In this document: one piece after another, positions 1 to 7,177 of the stretch
How positions within the stretch are numbered: position 1 is the first letter of the stretch
How the letters are laid out: each line of letters starts with the position of its first letter
Source of the DNA: CAYLKK01 sp964412505
GTDB lineage: Bacteria; Pseudomonadota; Alphaproteobacteria; UBA3830; CAYLKK01
Direction: 5' to 3'
Length of the DNA stretch: 53,862 nt
Assembly: GCA_964412505.1 (NCBI GenBank)
Contig: CAYPOM010000009.1
Coordinates: forward strand, 1-53,862
Translations under genes and position numbers: made by a program
The notes under the pieces: model-generated
The model's database searches: none
Told to the model about the DNA's origin: nothing
Seen by the model: only the letters and a program-made list of their open reading frames with translations

Positions 1-55
1 GAACCTGCGGCCCCCACCGTGTGAAGGTGATGCTCTACCGCTGAGCTAAATGTCC
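1..55 (-). tRNA. tRNA-Val(CAC), 3' end outside window
   Basis: On the minus strand the sequence folds as the 5' part of a tRNA: acceptor arm GGACATT, then TA, a D stem GCTC/GAGC, an anticodon stem TCACC/GGTGG with loop TTCACAC, and the start of the T arm ending in GGTTC. With U33 in place the anticodon reads CAC, which decodes the valine codon GUG. The acceptor 3' strand and any encoded CCA lie beyond position 1, so the gene is partial. It lies 36 bases downstream of tRNA-Ala on the same strand and is probably cotranscribed with it. Confidence 0.85.
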
Positions 56-91
56 TCTGAAAAGAAAAAATCGGGTGAAGCGTCACGCTTC

Positions 92-167
92 TGGTGGAGC
101 CAAGGGGGGTCGAACCCCTGACCTCTACAATGCCATTGTAGCGCTCTACCAACTGAGCTATGACCCC
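92..167 (-). tRNA. tRNA-Ala(GGC) with encoded CCA
   Basis: A complete minus-strand cloverleaf. The acceptor stem GGGGTCA pairs with TGGCTCC and includes the G3-U70 wobble that is the alanine identity element. The anticodon stem CTACA/TGTAG holds loop ATGGCAT, giving anticodon GGC. The T arm has GGTTCGAC and the CCA tail is encoded. The second tRNA (Val) follows immediately downstream. Confidence 0.95.
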
Positions 168-233
168 ATTAATTTTTTGCATGTTATACCATCAGGTATA
201 ATCATGTCAAGTTCTCGCATATATAAAGTTTAT

Positions 234-508
234 ACTGAGCCCCGGATTTAAGACCAAGGGTAGCGATCGTTTTTTGTGTGATATTATTGAGTTGATTAGA
301 GGTTTAAGCATATAAATGATGTGAAAAAACATATACAACAGTTTGTTTATTTTTATAATTTTAAGAGATTACATCAAAATTTAAATTACAATACTCATAA
401 TAATGTGTATAATAAAATCGTGGATGGACACAGCTTCATCTACGCGAAAGTTGAGAAAAAACGATCGCAAAAATAACTACTAAATGGTCTGACTTCCGGT
501 GCTCAGTT
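234..508. repeat. Inverted-repeat (MITE-like) element in a gene-free stretch
   Basis: The stretch 168-717 has no convincing gene. Near 234-256 it carries ACTGAGCCCCGGAT followed by TTAAGACCA, and near 262-275 the 13-mer GCGATCGTTTTTT. The same pieces recur in reverse complement at 455-467 (AAAAAACGATCGC) and 485-508 (the complement reads ACTGAGCACCGGAAGTC then AGACCA). These are imperfect terminal inverted repeats around about 180 bases of AT-rich, non-coding DNA. A further copy of the outer motif is at 38875-38915. The layout fits a small non-autonomous element or a decayed IS; no transposase is visible. Confidence 0.6.
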
Positions 509-669
509 CAGGCGTTCGCAACCCAAGCCTCCATCGAAAACTCACATGATTTGCATCACTCCATAAATTCCTTCTGCCCCTATCAAAAGCCTTCTTCTCC
601 TCATATTTATAGTCAGAATATTCTTTGTATAAACGATCAAAGTCCATAGATAAAATTACACACCGAAAT

Positions 670-707
670 AAGCCGGCCGCGAAATTTTCGCACCTCGCGC
701 CAAGTTT
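670..707. repeat. GC-rich imperfect palindrome downstream of second immunity gene
   Basis: This GC-rich inverted repeat has an internal GCGAAA/TTTCGC core and outer arms AAGCCGGC and GCGCCAAGTTT that pair imperfectly. It stands out against very AT-rich surroundings and sits just 3' of the immunity-like gene ending at 718. A related palindrome occupies the equivalent place after the first immunity-like gene (2085-2122). It could be a terminator, a REP-like element or a cassette boundary. Confidence 0.5.
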
Positions 708-717
708 AATAAAAAGA

Positions 718-1011
718 TCACAACCCTCGTTTCTTCCACCACTCGTCAGACTTAAACTCATCTGGAATCTCATCTTCAGTTATATCACAGTATTCCTTCC
801 CTACCGCTTCTTCTAATGCGTCATAGTATATATCTGAACCATATAAATTAGTGGGCATTTTTTCTCCGCAAAACGGGCAAAAGCACATGAAATATTGGCC
901 ATATTCGTCATTATTTTTTTTATAATAATAACAAACTCCACGATATTGTTCATATAACTCAAACTCATTTTCATTTATAGAGTCTACTAACTCTTTACAA
1001 CAATCAAACAT
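718..1011 (-). CDS. Small CPxCG zinc-ribbon-like protein, candidate immunity protein 2
   Basis: A 97-residue acidic protein with a CC pair near the N terminus, a CFCPFCG cluster in the middle (C-P-F-C-G, zinc-knuckle-like) and the C-terminal tail DEWWKKRGL. It resembles the protein at 2130-2432, sharing the CC pair, an RG, the CPxCG motif and the tail [IL]P[DE]EF[KR]SDEWWKKRGL. Its ATG lies eight bases after the stop of the orphan toxin tail, so the two form a toxin-then-immunity pair. The role as antidote to the E3-like rRNase is inferred from position and small acidic character; it does not resemble the classic colicin E3 immunity protein as I remember it. The ribosome binding site is weak (GAG). 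Confidence 0.7.
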   Translation of the reverse strand: MFDCCKELVDSINENEFELYEQYRGVCYYYKKNNDEYGQYFMCFCPFCGEKMPTNLYGSDIYYDALEEAVGKEYCDITEDEIPDEFKSDEWWKKRGL

Positions 1012-1019
1012 AAGCTACT

Positions 1020-2084
1020 CTAATTTTTAATTTTCAACACACGTTTAGGATCTTTCTTCTTTTCGTTTAATACACCAGTTATTGGATCAATAGCTCCTCG
1101 ATGATCTTTCGGACCTCGAAACCACTCCCATTCATGGTGCAAAGTATCCCTACTAATGTAGTCTCCTGCCTTAAATTTATGTCCCATATATTCGCACTTT
1201 TCCTCGAATTTATAATACTCATATCCATCGAGTGTTATGCCTTTTCTGCTTAAAACATTTTTCTGGGAAGTCAATCCACTCAAATATTTATCAGCATCTA
1301 CTTTCGTCGCAACTACTCTCCCAGTTTGAGATTTAAAGCCACCTTTTGCTTTTCCCTTAGTTGGCTTTATTTCTTTATAAACAACATTCTCGTCATAGAA
1401 CTTGAATTTGAAGCCGTTGGATGGGCCGCCTGCTGGGGTTAGTTTGACTAATCTTTTGCTTGCGTTTGAGGCTAAGTTCATGCCTTTTGCTGGGACTATG
1501 CTAATTAGCATTTTCATGCCTACTTCTAGGCCGTCACCTATGTTTTGAGCTGTAGCTTGGTCTATTCCGAGACCATCTCTCAAATATCTCCTTACTCCAG
1601 CACCTGACATTTCTGCTGATTTATCAAGCCAATCCAGGCCTCTCACAACGTTTCCAAGTGTTACATCTACAACAGTGCTAACAACATTAAAACTAGCATC
1701 ATCAGCTTTCTTTAAATATTGGAAGCATACCTTACAGCCGTTTTTTACATCGCTTGGGATCGAATCAACAACTGTTTTTACACAGTCATTTACAACAGCA
1801 TCTTTAACTTTGCAAACTTTTCTATAAGCAGTATCCACAGGCTCAGGACTGGCAGCCCTCTTCGGCCTATCTTCAGTTTTTAAAGCATTTTCACGTTGTG
1901 GTATGTACTTTGACATTTCGGATACAAATGACGACGATGGATTTAATTTCCTATCCATACTCCAGATTATGTATCTCTTCCCAACAGGCACCAATATGTC
2001 CCTCAAACCTTCACAGTGCGCTCTATGATACTCCTTGCCATTAATAAATTCCAGATTAAAACTCCAATTTAAACCTGTAGGCAT
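1020..2084 (-). CDS. Orphan toxin tail: pretoxin region plus colicin E3-like 16S rRNase domain
   Basis: A 354-residue reading frame almost identical to residues 239-492 of the toxin at 2440-4209 up to the sequence SQTGR (residue 256 here), then diverging. It lacks the signal peptide and N-terminal part. The divergent C terminus again matches the cytotoxic domain of colicin E3/cloacin: D313, H316, E318 and E320 have the spacing of E3 D510, H513, E515 and E517, and R348 falls where E3 has R545. The family cleaves 16S rRNA in the decoding site. No ribosome binding site precedes the ATG, because a GC-rich palindrome (2085-2122) abuts it. I read it as a silent orphan cassette that could replace the tail of the upstream toxin by recombination. 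Its own immunity candidate follows at 718-1011. Confidence 0.8.
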   Translation of the reverse strand: MPTGLNWSFNLEFINGKEYHRAHCEGLRDILVPVGKRYIIWSMDRKLNPSSSFVSEMSKYIPQRENALKTEDRPKRAASPEPVDTAYRKVCKVKDAVVNDCVKTVVDSIPSDVKNGCKVCFQYLKKADDASFNVVSTVVDVTLGNVVRGLDWLDKSAEMSGAGVRRYLRDGLGIDQATAQNIGDGLEVGMKMLISIVPAKGMNLASNASKRLVKLTPAGGPSNGFKFKFYDENVVYKEIKPTKGKAKGGFKSQTGRVVATKVDADKYLSGLTSQKNVLSRKGITLDGYEYYKFEEKCEYMGHKFKAGDYISRDTLHHEWEWFRGPKDHRGAIDPITGVLNEKKKDPKRVLKIKN

Positions 2085-2122
2085 AAGCTGGGGGCGAGGC
2101 GCGGATTTGGCGCACCCAGCTT
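2085..2122. repeat. GC-rich palindrome between the two toxin/immunity modules
   Basis: The arms AAGCTGGG and CCCAGCTT pair perfectly over eight bases, with further GCG/CGC pairing inside around a GC-rich loop. It lies directly between the stop of immunity candidate 1 and the ATG of the orphan toxin tail, occupying the place where a ribosome binding site would be expected. It may terminate the upstream transcript or mark the recombination boundary of the cassette. Similar in position and composition to the palindrome at 670-707. Confidence 0.65.
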
Positions 2123-2129
2123 AATAGAA

Positions 2130-2432
2130 TTACAACCCTCGCTTCTTCCACCATTCATCAGATCTAAATTCTTCTGGTAATGTATTAGGATCATTCAAGT
2201 CAACATTACATAACATTATTCCATACTCATTTTCAAGAATTTCTTCTAATTCATCTACTAAATCTTCATGTAACTTAGCTCCGCAGTATGGACAGTAAGC
2301 GGCGCAATGTAATCCGTAAGAACGAGGCTTCCCGTATCGTTTAAAGTAAAACCAGAAACTACCACGAATCTCATCATAATTTACTTCTTCTCTACTTACG
2401 GCATATTCTAGAGCTTCACAACAAAATTGCAT
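2130..2432 (-). CDS. Small CPxCG zinc-ribbon-like protein, candidate immunity protein 1
   Basis: A 100-residue acidic, cysteine-containing protein: CC near the N terminus, CAAYCPYCG in the middle and the tail EEFRSDEWWKKRGL. It is the paralogue of the protein at 718-1011. Its ATG comes seven bases after the toxin stop, and its Shine-Dalgarno AGGTGA overlaps that stop codon, which implies translational coupling with the toxin. This close pairing is the usual arrangement for bacteriocin immunity, so an antidote role is inferred. The zinc-binding prediction rests on the CPxCG pattern alone. I do not recognise a characterised homologue. Confidence 0.75.
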   Translation of the reverse strand: MQFCCEALEYAVSREEVNYDEIRGSFWFYFKRYGKPRSYGLHCAAYCPYCGAKLHEDLVDELEEILENEYGIMLCNVDLNDPNTLPEEFRSDEWWKKRGL

Positions 2433-2439
2433 AATTCAC

Positions 2440-4209
2440 CTACTTTACTTTTAATCTTCTAGATTTATCAGCCGATCCAGGCTTTACCTTACCAGTTAGC
2501 ACATCAATAGCTCCTCTATGGTTATCTTTACCACGGAACCATTCTATTTCATGGTGTAATGTATCTCGGCTAATATAATCTCCTGGCTTAAATTTTTCTC
2601 CGCAATATTCAATTTTTTGCATAACGGCGTAATAATGATGGCCATCCAAAGTTTTTCCGCAATTACGAAGAACACCTTTATTCCCAAGCAAACCATTGAG
2701 GTATTTGTCAGCATCTGCTGCAGTATTTATTATCCTCCCAGTTTGAGATTTAAAGCCGCCTTTTGCCTTCCCCTTAGTTGGCTTTATCTCTTTATAAACT
2801 ACATTTTCGTCGTAGAATTTGAATATAAATCCATTTGATGGGCCGCCTGCTGGGGATAGTTTGACTAATCTTTTGCTTGCGTTTGAGGCTAAGTTCGCTG
2901 TTTTAGCTGGGACTATGCTGATTAGCATTTTCATACCGACTTCTAGGCCATCTCCTATGTTTTGAGCTGTTGCTTGGTCTATTCCAAAGCCATCTCTTAA
3001 ATACCTCCTTACTCCAGCACCTGACATTTCTGCTGATTTATCAAGCCAGGCCAGGCCTCTAACGACATTCCCAAGAGTCACATCAACAACAGTGCTAACA
3101 ATGTTAAAACTAGCATCATCAGCTTTCTTTAAATACTGAAAACATACCTTACAGCCGTTTTTCACATCACTTGGAATAGAGTTCACAACCTTATTTACAC
3201 AGTCATTTACAACAGCATCTTTAACTTTGCAAACCTTCCTATAAGTTGTATCCACAGGCTCAGGACTAACAGCCCTCTTAGGCCTATCTTCTGTTTTTAA
3301 GGCGTTTTCTCTCTGTGGCATGTACTTGGACATTTCTGACACAAACGATGACGATGGATTTAATTTCCTATCCATGCTCCAGATTATGTATCTCTTACCA
3401 ACTGGCACCAATATGTCCCTCAAACCTTCACAGTGTGCTCTATGATACTCCTTGCCATTAATAAATTCCAGATTAAAACTCCAATTTAGACCGGTCTTCT
3501 CAAATATAAAACTCTGGCTAGCTATCCGCTCTGCATCAGTTTTAAAGTTATCAAAAATCGTTCGGTTCTCAGGCATTTTATAGCCAGTTTTGAAGCTGTA
3601 ACCTTTATCAGAACCATTGCCTGATAACAAAAAATCAGTATAATTGTACTGATAGCGATACAACGTTTGATTACCTTTCTGCAGAATGCTTCTCTTCACT
3701 TCATCCGTATCAAATCCATGAAATCTAACTGCATTATTTGTCGATTGTAACATTCTTGCGTAAGATAAACGCTCACTACGAGTCTTTACTCCTTCTCTAA
3801 CAATCTGCCGTTCTTTCCAATCAGCCACCTCATCACCAAACAACGGAGGTCTAGAAACTGGGGTAGAACGAAAACCAGCAGGTACAGGACCTGTGTTAGG
3901 ACCAGCAGTTACATCTGCTAAATTTCGACCATGACCATCTTGAACTGTAACTCTGACTCCTTGAACATCGCCATTACCATTTATTTGAACACCAGCTCTT
4001 GTCGAAGTGCCTGCCGCAGCACCAGCAGCTGCAGTTGCTCCAGCCATCGCAGCCGCTGCAGCAGGAGCTCCAAGAGCAAAACCAACACCGCCTGTAGCTA
4101 CACCAACTACAGCAGCTTTTGCTATCTTAGACATTCCACCACCGCAATGAGCCTCATAATTAGAGCACAACAGCCCTAATGAAAATATAAAAACACCTAA
4201 TTTACGCAT
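2440..4209 (-). CDS. Secreted toxin with C-terminal colicin E3-like 16S rRNase domain
   Basis: 589 residues. An N-terminal signal-like segment (residues 1-20) is followed by a Gly/Ala-rich hydrophobic stretch (about 25-70), a unique region to about 238, and a middle/pretoxin region (239-492) shared with the orphan tail at 1020-2084. The last roughly 95 residues match the colicin E3/cloacin cytotoxic domain: D549, H552, E554 and E556 reproduce the D-x2-H-x-E-x-E catalytic pattern, followed by a DxHxGAxD-xxTGK segment, and R584 lies where E3 has its essential arginine. Known E3 enzymes cut 16S rRNA between A1493 and G1494 and kill bacteria. There is no recognisable TonB box or colicin receptor domain, so the delivery route is unknown. 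An immunity candidate follows seven bases downstream. Likely targets are competing bacteria in the same host; that is inference. Confidence 0.82.
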   Translation of the reverse strand: MRKLGVFIFSLGLLCSNYEAHCGGGMSKIAKAAVVGVATGGVGFALGAPAAAAAMAGATAAAGAAAGTSTRAGVQINGNGDVQGVRVTVQDGHGRNLADVTAGPNTGPVPAGFRSTPVSRPPLFGDEVADWKERQIVREGVKTRSERLSYARMLQSTNNAVRFHGFDTDEVKRSILQKGNQTLYRYQYNYTDFLLSGNGSDKGYSFKTGYKMPENRTIFDNFKTDAERIASQSFIFEKTGLNWSFNLEFINGKEYHRAHCEGLRDILVPVGKRYIIWSMDRKLNPSSSFVSEMSKYMPQRENALKTEDRPKRAVSPEPVDTTYRKVCKVKDAVVNDCVNKVVNSIPSDVKNGCKVCFQYLKKADDASFNIVSTVVDVTLGNVVRGLAWLDKSAEMSGAGVRRYLRDGFGIDQATAQNIGDGLEVGMKMLISIVPAKTANLASNASKRLVKLSPAGGPSNGFIFKFYDENVVYKEIKPTKGKAKGGFKSQTGRIINTAADADKYLNGLLGNKGVLRNCGKTLDGHHYYAVMQKIEYCGEKFKPGDYISRDTLHHEIEWFRGKDNHRGAIDVLTGKVKPGSADKSRRLKVK

Positions 4210-4377
4210 AACGCCCCATTAAAATTTACCATTTGTTAATACTTATTATATGAGCTAATTTTTAATTATCAACAAAATTTAAAAATAAGACAAAACAACA
4301 AACTTCGTTAAAATTTTAAATATGTGGGATGAGGCAGTATGCAATCTATTAATGTGTAGTACACGTTTTGAGCCGTA

Positions 4378-4406
4378 TTGCGAAAATTTTGGAAAAAATG
4401 TATATT
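4378..4406 (+). promoter_or_regulatory. Sigma-70-type promoter upstream of mipZ
   Basis: TTGCGA at 4378-4383 and TATATT at 4401-4406 are separated by 17 bases. The predicted start of transcription falls about a dozen bases before the first ATG at 4426, giving a very short leader. Pattern match only. Confidence 0.5.
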
Positions 4407-4425
4407 CAGTAGAATTGATTATTAG

Positions 4426-5244
4426 ATGAATGTTATGGCTTCTCATGTAATTGTTTTTGGAAATGAAAAAGGTGGTACTGGTAAATCTACGTTAGCTATG
4501 CACGTTGTCGTGTTCCTTATGAACTCTGGGTATAAGGTCGCCACGATAGACTTGGATGCTAGACAGGGTACGCTTTCTAGGTACATTGAGAATAGAGGTA
4601 AGTCAGCTGTAAAATTAACAATGCCAAACCATAAAGCAATATTTTTGAGCGATTTAGAGTCAAAAACTGAGTCAACAAAAGTTGAAGAAAATATTTTTTT
4701 GCAAACAATAAAAGAAAATTCTGATTGCGATTTTATAATAATTGATACACCCGGGACGAATACATTTCTCTCTCGTTTGGGGCATTCGTACGCTGATACA
4801 TTGGTTACGCCAATGAATGATAGTTTCATAGATCTTGATATGCTCGCAAAGGTAGATGCAAGTGATTTAAATAACATAAGGCCTAGTACTTATGCAGAAA
4901 TGGTTTGGTCTCAGCGCATAGAAAGAGCGAAAAGGCGTTGTCAGCCAACGGATTGGATAGTTGTTAGAAACAGATTAAGCAATCTTTTGAATAAAAATAA
5001 AAAAGATATAAATGATGTACTCGAAAAATTTTCTAAAAGAATAGGATTTCGACTTGGAGCTGGATTTTGTGAACGTGTTATTTTTAAAGAATTATTCTTA
5101 AAAGGCATGACATTGCTTGATATATCAGATGAAAACAGAATGAGTCTTTCTCACGTAGCAGCCAGACAAGAATTGCGAGATTTAATAAAACTGTTAAATT
5201 TAAAGCAGCTTAGTATCCCTCCATCTAATAAACAAAATATGTAA
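4426..5244 (+). CDS. mipZ: MipZ-type division-plane positioning ATPase
   Basis: A 272-residue ParA/MinD-superfamily ATPase with deviant Walker A motif KGGTGKST near the N terminus, Walker B-like IIIDTPG, and the sequence TPMNDSFIDLDML and a VVRNRLS segment typical of alphaproteobacterial MipZ. In Caulobacter, MipZ forms a gradient from ParB at the poles and inhibits FtsZ, placing division at midcell. Two possible starts (4426 and 4435) exist, neither with a clear Shine-Dalgarno; the second gives MASHVIVFGNEKGG, the usual family start. It is monocistronic, divergent from the toxin gene, with a 200-base gap before the next operon. Confidence 0.9.
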   Translation: MNVMASHVIVFGNEKGGTGKSTLAMHVVVFLMNSGYKVATIDLDARQGTLSRYIENRGKSAVKLTMPNHKAIFLSDLESKTESTKVEENIFLQTIKENSDCDFIIIDTPGTNTFLSRLGHSYADTLVTPMNDSFIDLDMLAKVDASDLNNIRPSTYAEMVWSQRIERAKRRCQPTDWIVVRNRLSNLLNKNKKDINDVLEKFSKRIGFRLGAGFCERVIFKELFLKGMTLLDISDENRMSLSHVAARQELRDLIKLLNLKQLSIPPSNKQNM

Positions 5245-5446
5245 GAGCCACATAATATTATGTAGATTATAGTGAGCATTTAGTGTCGTGTATATTTTTA
5301 TGTGAAGCAATTTGTGTAATATAAATAAAAATGCATAGGTGTTTAATAAATCATTAAATAAGTCAGTGGTATATTTTAGAAAAATGTTTATATTCTTTGC
5401 ATAATGTGATATAGATACATCTGTTTGTGATTTCAGAGGGGACTTT

Positions 5447-6007
5447 ATGTTTCAAGTTAGAATCCATGGAAGAGGCGGGCAAGGTGTTGTTACCGCTGCC
5501 GAAATGCTGTCAATTGCGGCATTTATGGAAAAAAAATACGCGCAGGCTTTTCCAAGTTTTGGGTCAGAAAGAATGGGCGCGCCAGTTGTTTCTTTCTGCA
5601 GAATATCCGATAGTGTTATTCGGTTAAGAGAGCCTATTGATGAGCCAAACGCTGTAATAATTCAAGACTCGACTCTAATAGAAATAGTTGACGTCTTTGG
5701 TGGTCTAAAACCAGGTGGAATTGCTATTCTGAATTCAAACAAAAAATCTTCAGAAATACCAAATGTACCAAATGGTATAAAATTCATAACAATTCCTGCG
5801 GCCGAGATAGCTGTAAAACATGTAGGCAGACCTATCCCAAATGCTGTATTGTTGGGTGCTTTTTCCGCTATTACAAAATCTATAGGTATCGAGTCTGTAT
5901 TCGATGCTATACGCCAAAAGTTTAAAGGCGAAATTTGCGAAAAAAATATAGCTGCTGCGACAGAAGCTTATGAAACAGCAAATAAATATATGGAGGGAAT
6001 ATGTTAA
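5447..6007 (+). CDS. porG: 2-oxoacid:ferredoxin oxidoreductase, gamma subunit
   Basis: 186 residues starting IHGRGGQGVVTAAEML, the hallmark of the gamma domain of pyruvate/2-oxoacid:ferredoxin oxidoreductases. This subunit packs against the alpha and beta subunits in an enzyme that decarboxylates a 2-oxoacid to the acyl-CoA and reduces ferredoxin. The start is supported by GAGGGGA six to eight bases upstream. It is first in a tight four-gene operon and overlaps the alpha gene by seven bases. Whether the substrate is pyruvate or another 2-oxoacid cannot be told from sequence. Confidence 0.9.
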   Translation: MFQVRIHGRGGQGVVTAAEMLSIAAFMEKKYAQAFPSFGSERMGAPVVSFCRISDSVIRLREPIDEPNAVIIQDSTLIEIVDVFGGLKPGGIAILNSNKKSSEIPNVPNGIKFITIPAAEIAVKHVGRPIPNAVLLGAFSAITKSIGIESVFDAIRQKFKGEICEKNIAAATEAYETANKYMEGIC

Positions 6008-7167
6008 ATCAATTAGAAGGCTCTCAAGCTGTAGCGCAAGCTGTTGCTTTGTGTCGACCTCAGGTTGTTTGCGCTTATCCAATTACCCCACAAACGCATA
6101 TTGTCGAGGGTATAGGAGAGTTAGTTCATGCAGGTATTTTGAAAAATTGCGAATTCATAAATGTTGAGTCTGAATTTGCAGCACTAAGCGTAGCTATTGG
6201 ATCAAGTGCTGCTGGAGTCAGAAGTTATACAGCGACATCGAGTCAAGGGCTTTTGTATATGATTGAAGCCGTCTATAACGCGTCCGGTCTCAAATTGCCT
6301 ATAGTTATGACACTTGGGAATAGGGCTATAGGTTCTCCTATTAACATATGGAATGATCATACAGATGCAATGTCGGTTAGAGATGCTGGTTGGATTATGC
6401 TTTTTGCAGAAGATAACCAAGAGGCTGTAGATTTGCATATACAAGCATTTTTGATCGCTGAGAAAACAAAAATTCCAGTTATGGTTTGCGTTGATGGCTT
6501 TATCTTGACTCACGCATATGAATCAATAGATATTCCTACTCAAGAACAAGTTGATGAATATCTGCCAGAATTCCAGTGTGCTCATAAATTAGATATCAAT
6601 GAACCATGTGCGATAGGGGCTATGGTCCCTCCGGATAAATTCACTGAAGTTCGCGTAATTTCTCATAATGCTCAGTTTGATGCGATAAGTGTAATTGATG
6701 AAGCTTCGAAAAAATTCGATAATATTTTTGGAAGAAAAACTGGCGGTTTGATAAGAAGCTATAATATGGAAAATGCAGATAAGGTAATTGTTTGCATGGG
6801 GTCAATTGCTGGTACTATAAAAGATGCAATAGACGAGCTAAAACATGAAAATGGTATTAATATCGGATGCTTGTCCATAATATCATATAGACCTTTTCCT
6901 GAAAAAGAGATCTTTGATGCACTTAAGGCGAAAAAAGAAATAATTGTTTTGGAAAAAGCTTTTGCTATAGGCAAAAGAGGCGTCTTAGGCGATGAAATAA
7001 AAATTTGTCTAGAAAATACAGATTGTGTTGTAAAAAATATTGTAGCTGGACTAGGTGGGCGATCTATAACAAAAAGCCAGATTAAAGAGATTCTTATTTG
7101 TGAAAACTTGCAAGATTTTTCTTTTCTTGCTTTAGATGAAAATTTAGTACGTTCTAACGCTATTTAG
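6001..7167 (+). CDS. porA: 2-oxoacid:ferredoxin oxidoreductase, alpha subunit
   Basis: 388 residues. The opening LEGSQAVAQAV...AYPITPQTHIVE is the pyrimidine-binding domain signature of PorA-type alpha subunits, and the glutamate-containing VESEFAALS and the TATSSQGL segments are conserved in the family. The C-terminal domain (from about residue 255, KVIVCMGS) is the usual transketolase-C-like part. It works with the neighbouring gamma and beta subunits. The start ATG follows GGAGGG and lies inside the end of porG. Confidence 0.92.
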   Translation: MLNQLEGSQAVAQAVALCRPQVVCAYPITPQTHIVEGIGELVHAGILKNCEFINVESEFAALSVAIGSSAAGVRSYTATSSQGLLYMIEAVYNASGLKLPIVMTLGNRAIGSPINIWNDHTDAMSVRDAGWIMLFAEDNQEAVDLHIQAFLIAEKTKIPVMVCVDGFILTHAYESIDIPTQEQVDEYLPEFQCAHKLDINEPCAIGAMVPPDKFTEVRVISHNAQFDAISVIDEASKKFDNIFGRKTGGLIRSYNMENADKVIVCMGSIAGTIKDAIDELKHENGINIGCLSIISYRPFPEKEIFDALKAKKEIIVLEKAFAIGKRGVLGDEIKICLENTDCVVKNIVAGLGGRSITKSQIKEILICENLQDFSFLALDENLVRSNAI

Positions 7168-7177
7168 GAGAATTATA

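Noticed and set aside
480..773. 97-codon minus-strand frame
   Set aside because: It overlaps the end of immunity candidate 2 and the repeat arm; its last residues are simply the translation of the inverted repeat. No family match and no good start; treated as spurious.
3931..4179. Ser/Cys-rich 82-codon plus-strand frame
   Set aside because: Antisense to the Ala-rich stretch of the toxin gene; a composition artefact.
4443..4877. 144-codon minus-strand frame
   Set aside because: Antisense shadow of mipZ; composition follows the complementary strand.
5249..5264. Perfect ACATAATATTATGT palindrome after mipZ
   Set aside because: Could be a terminator or operator but has no T-run and is a likely chance palindrome in AT-rich DNA.
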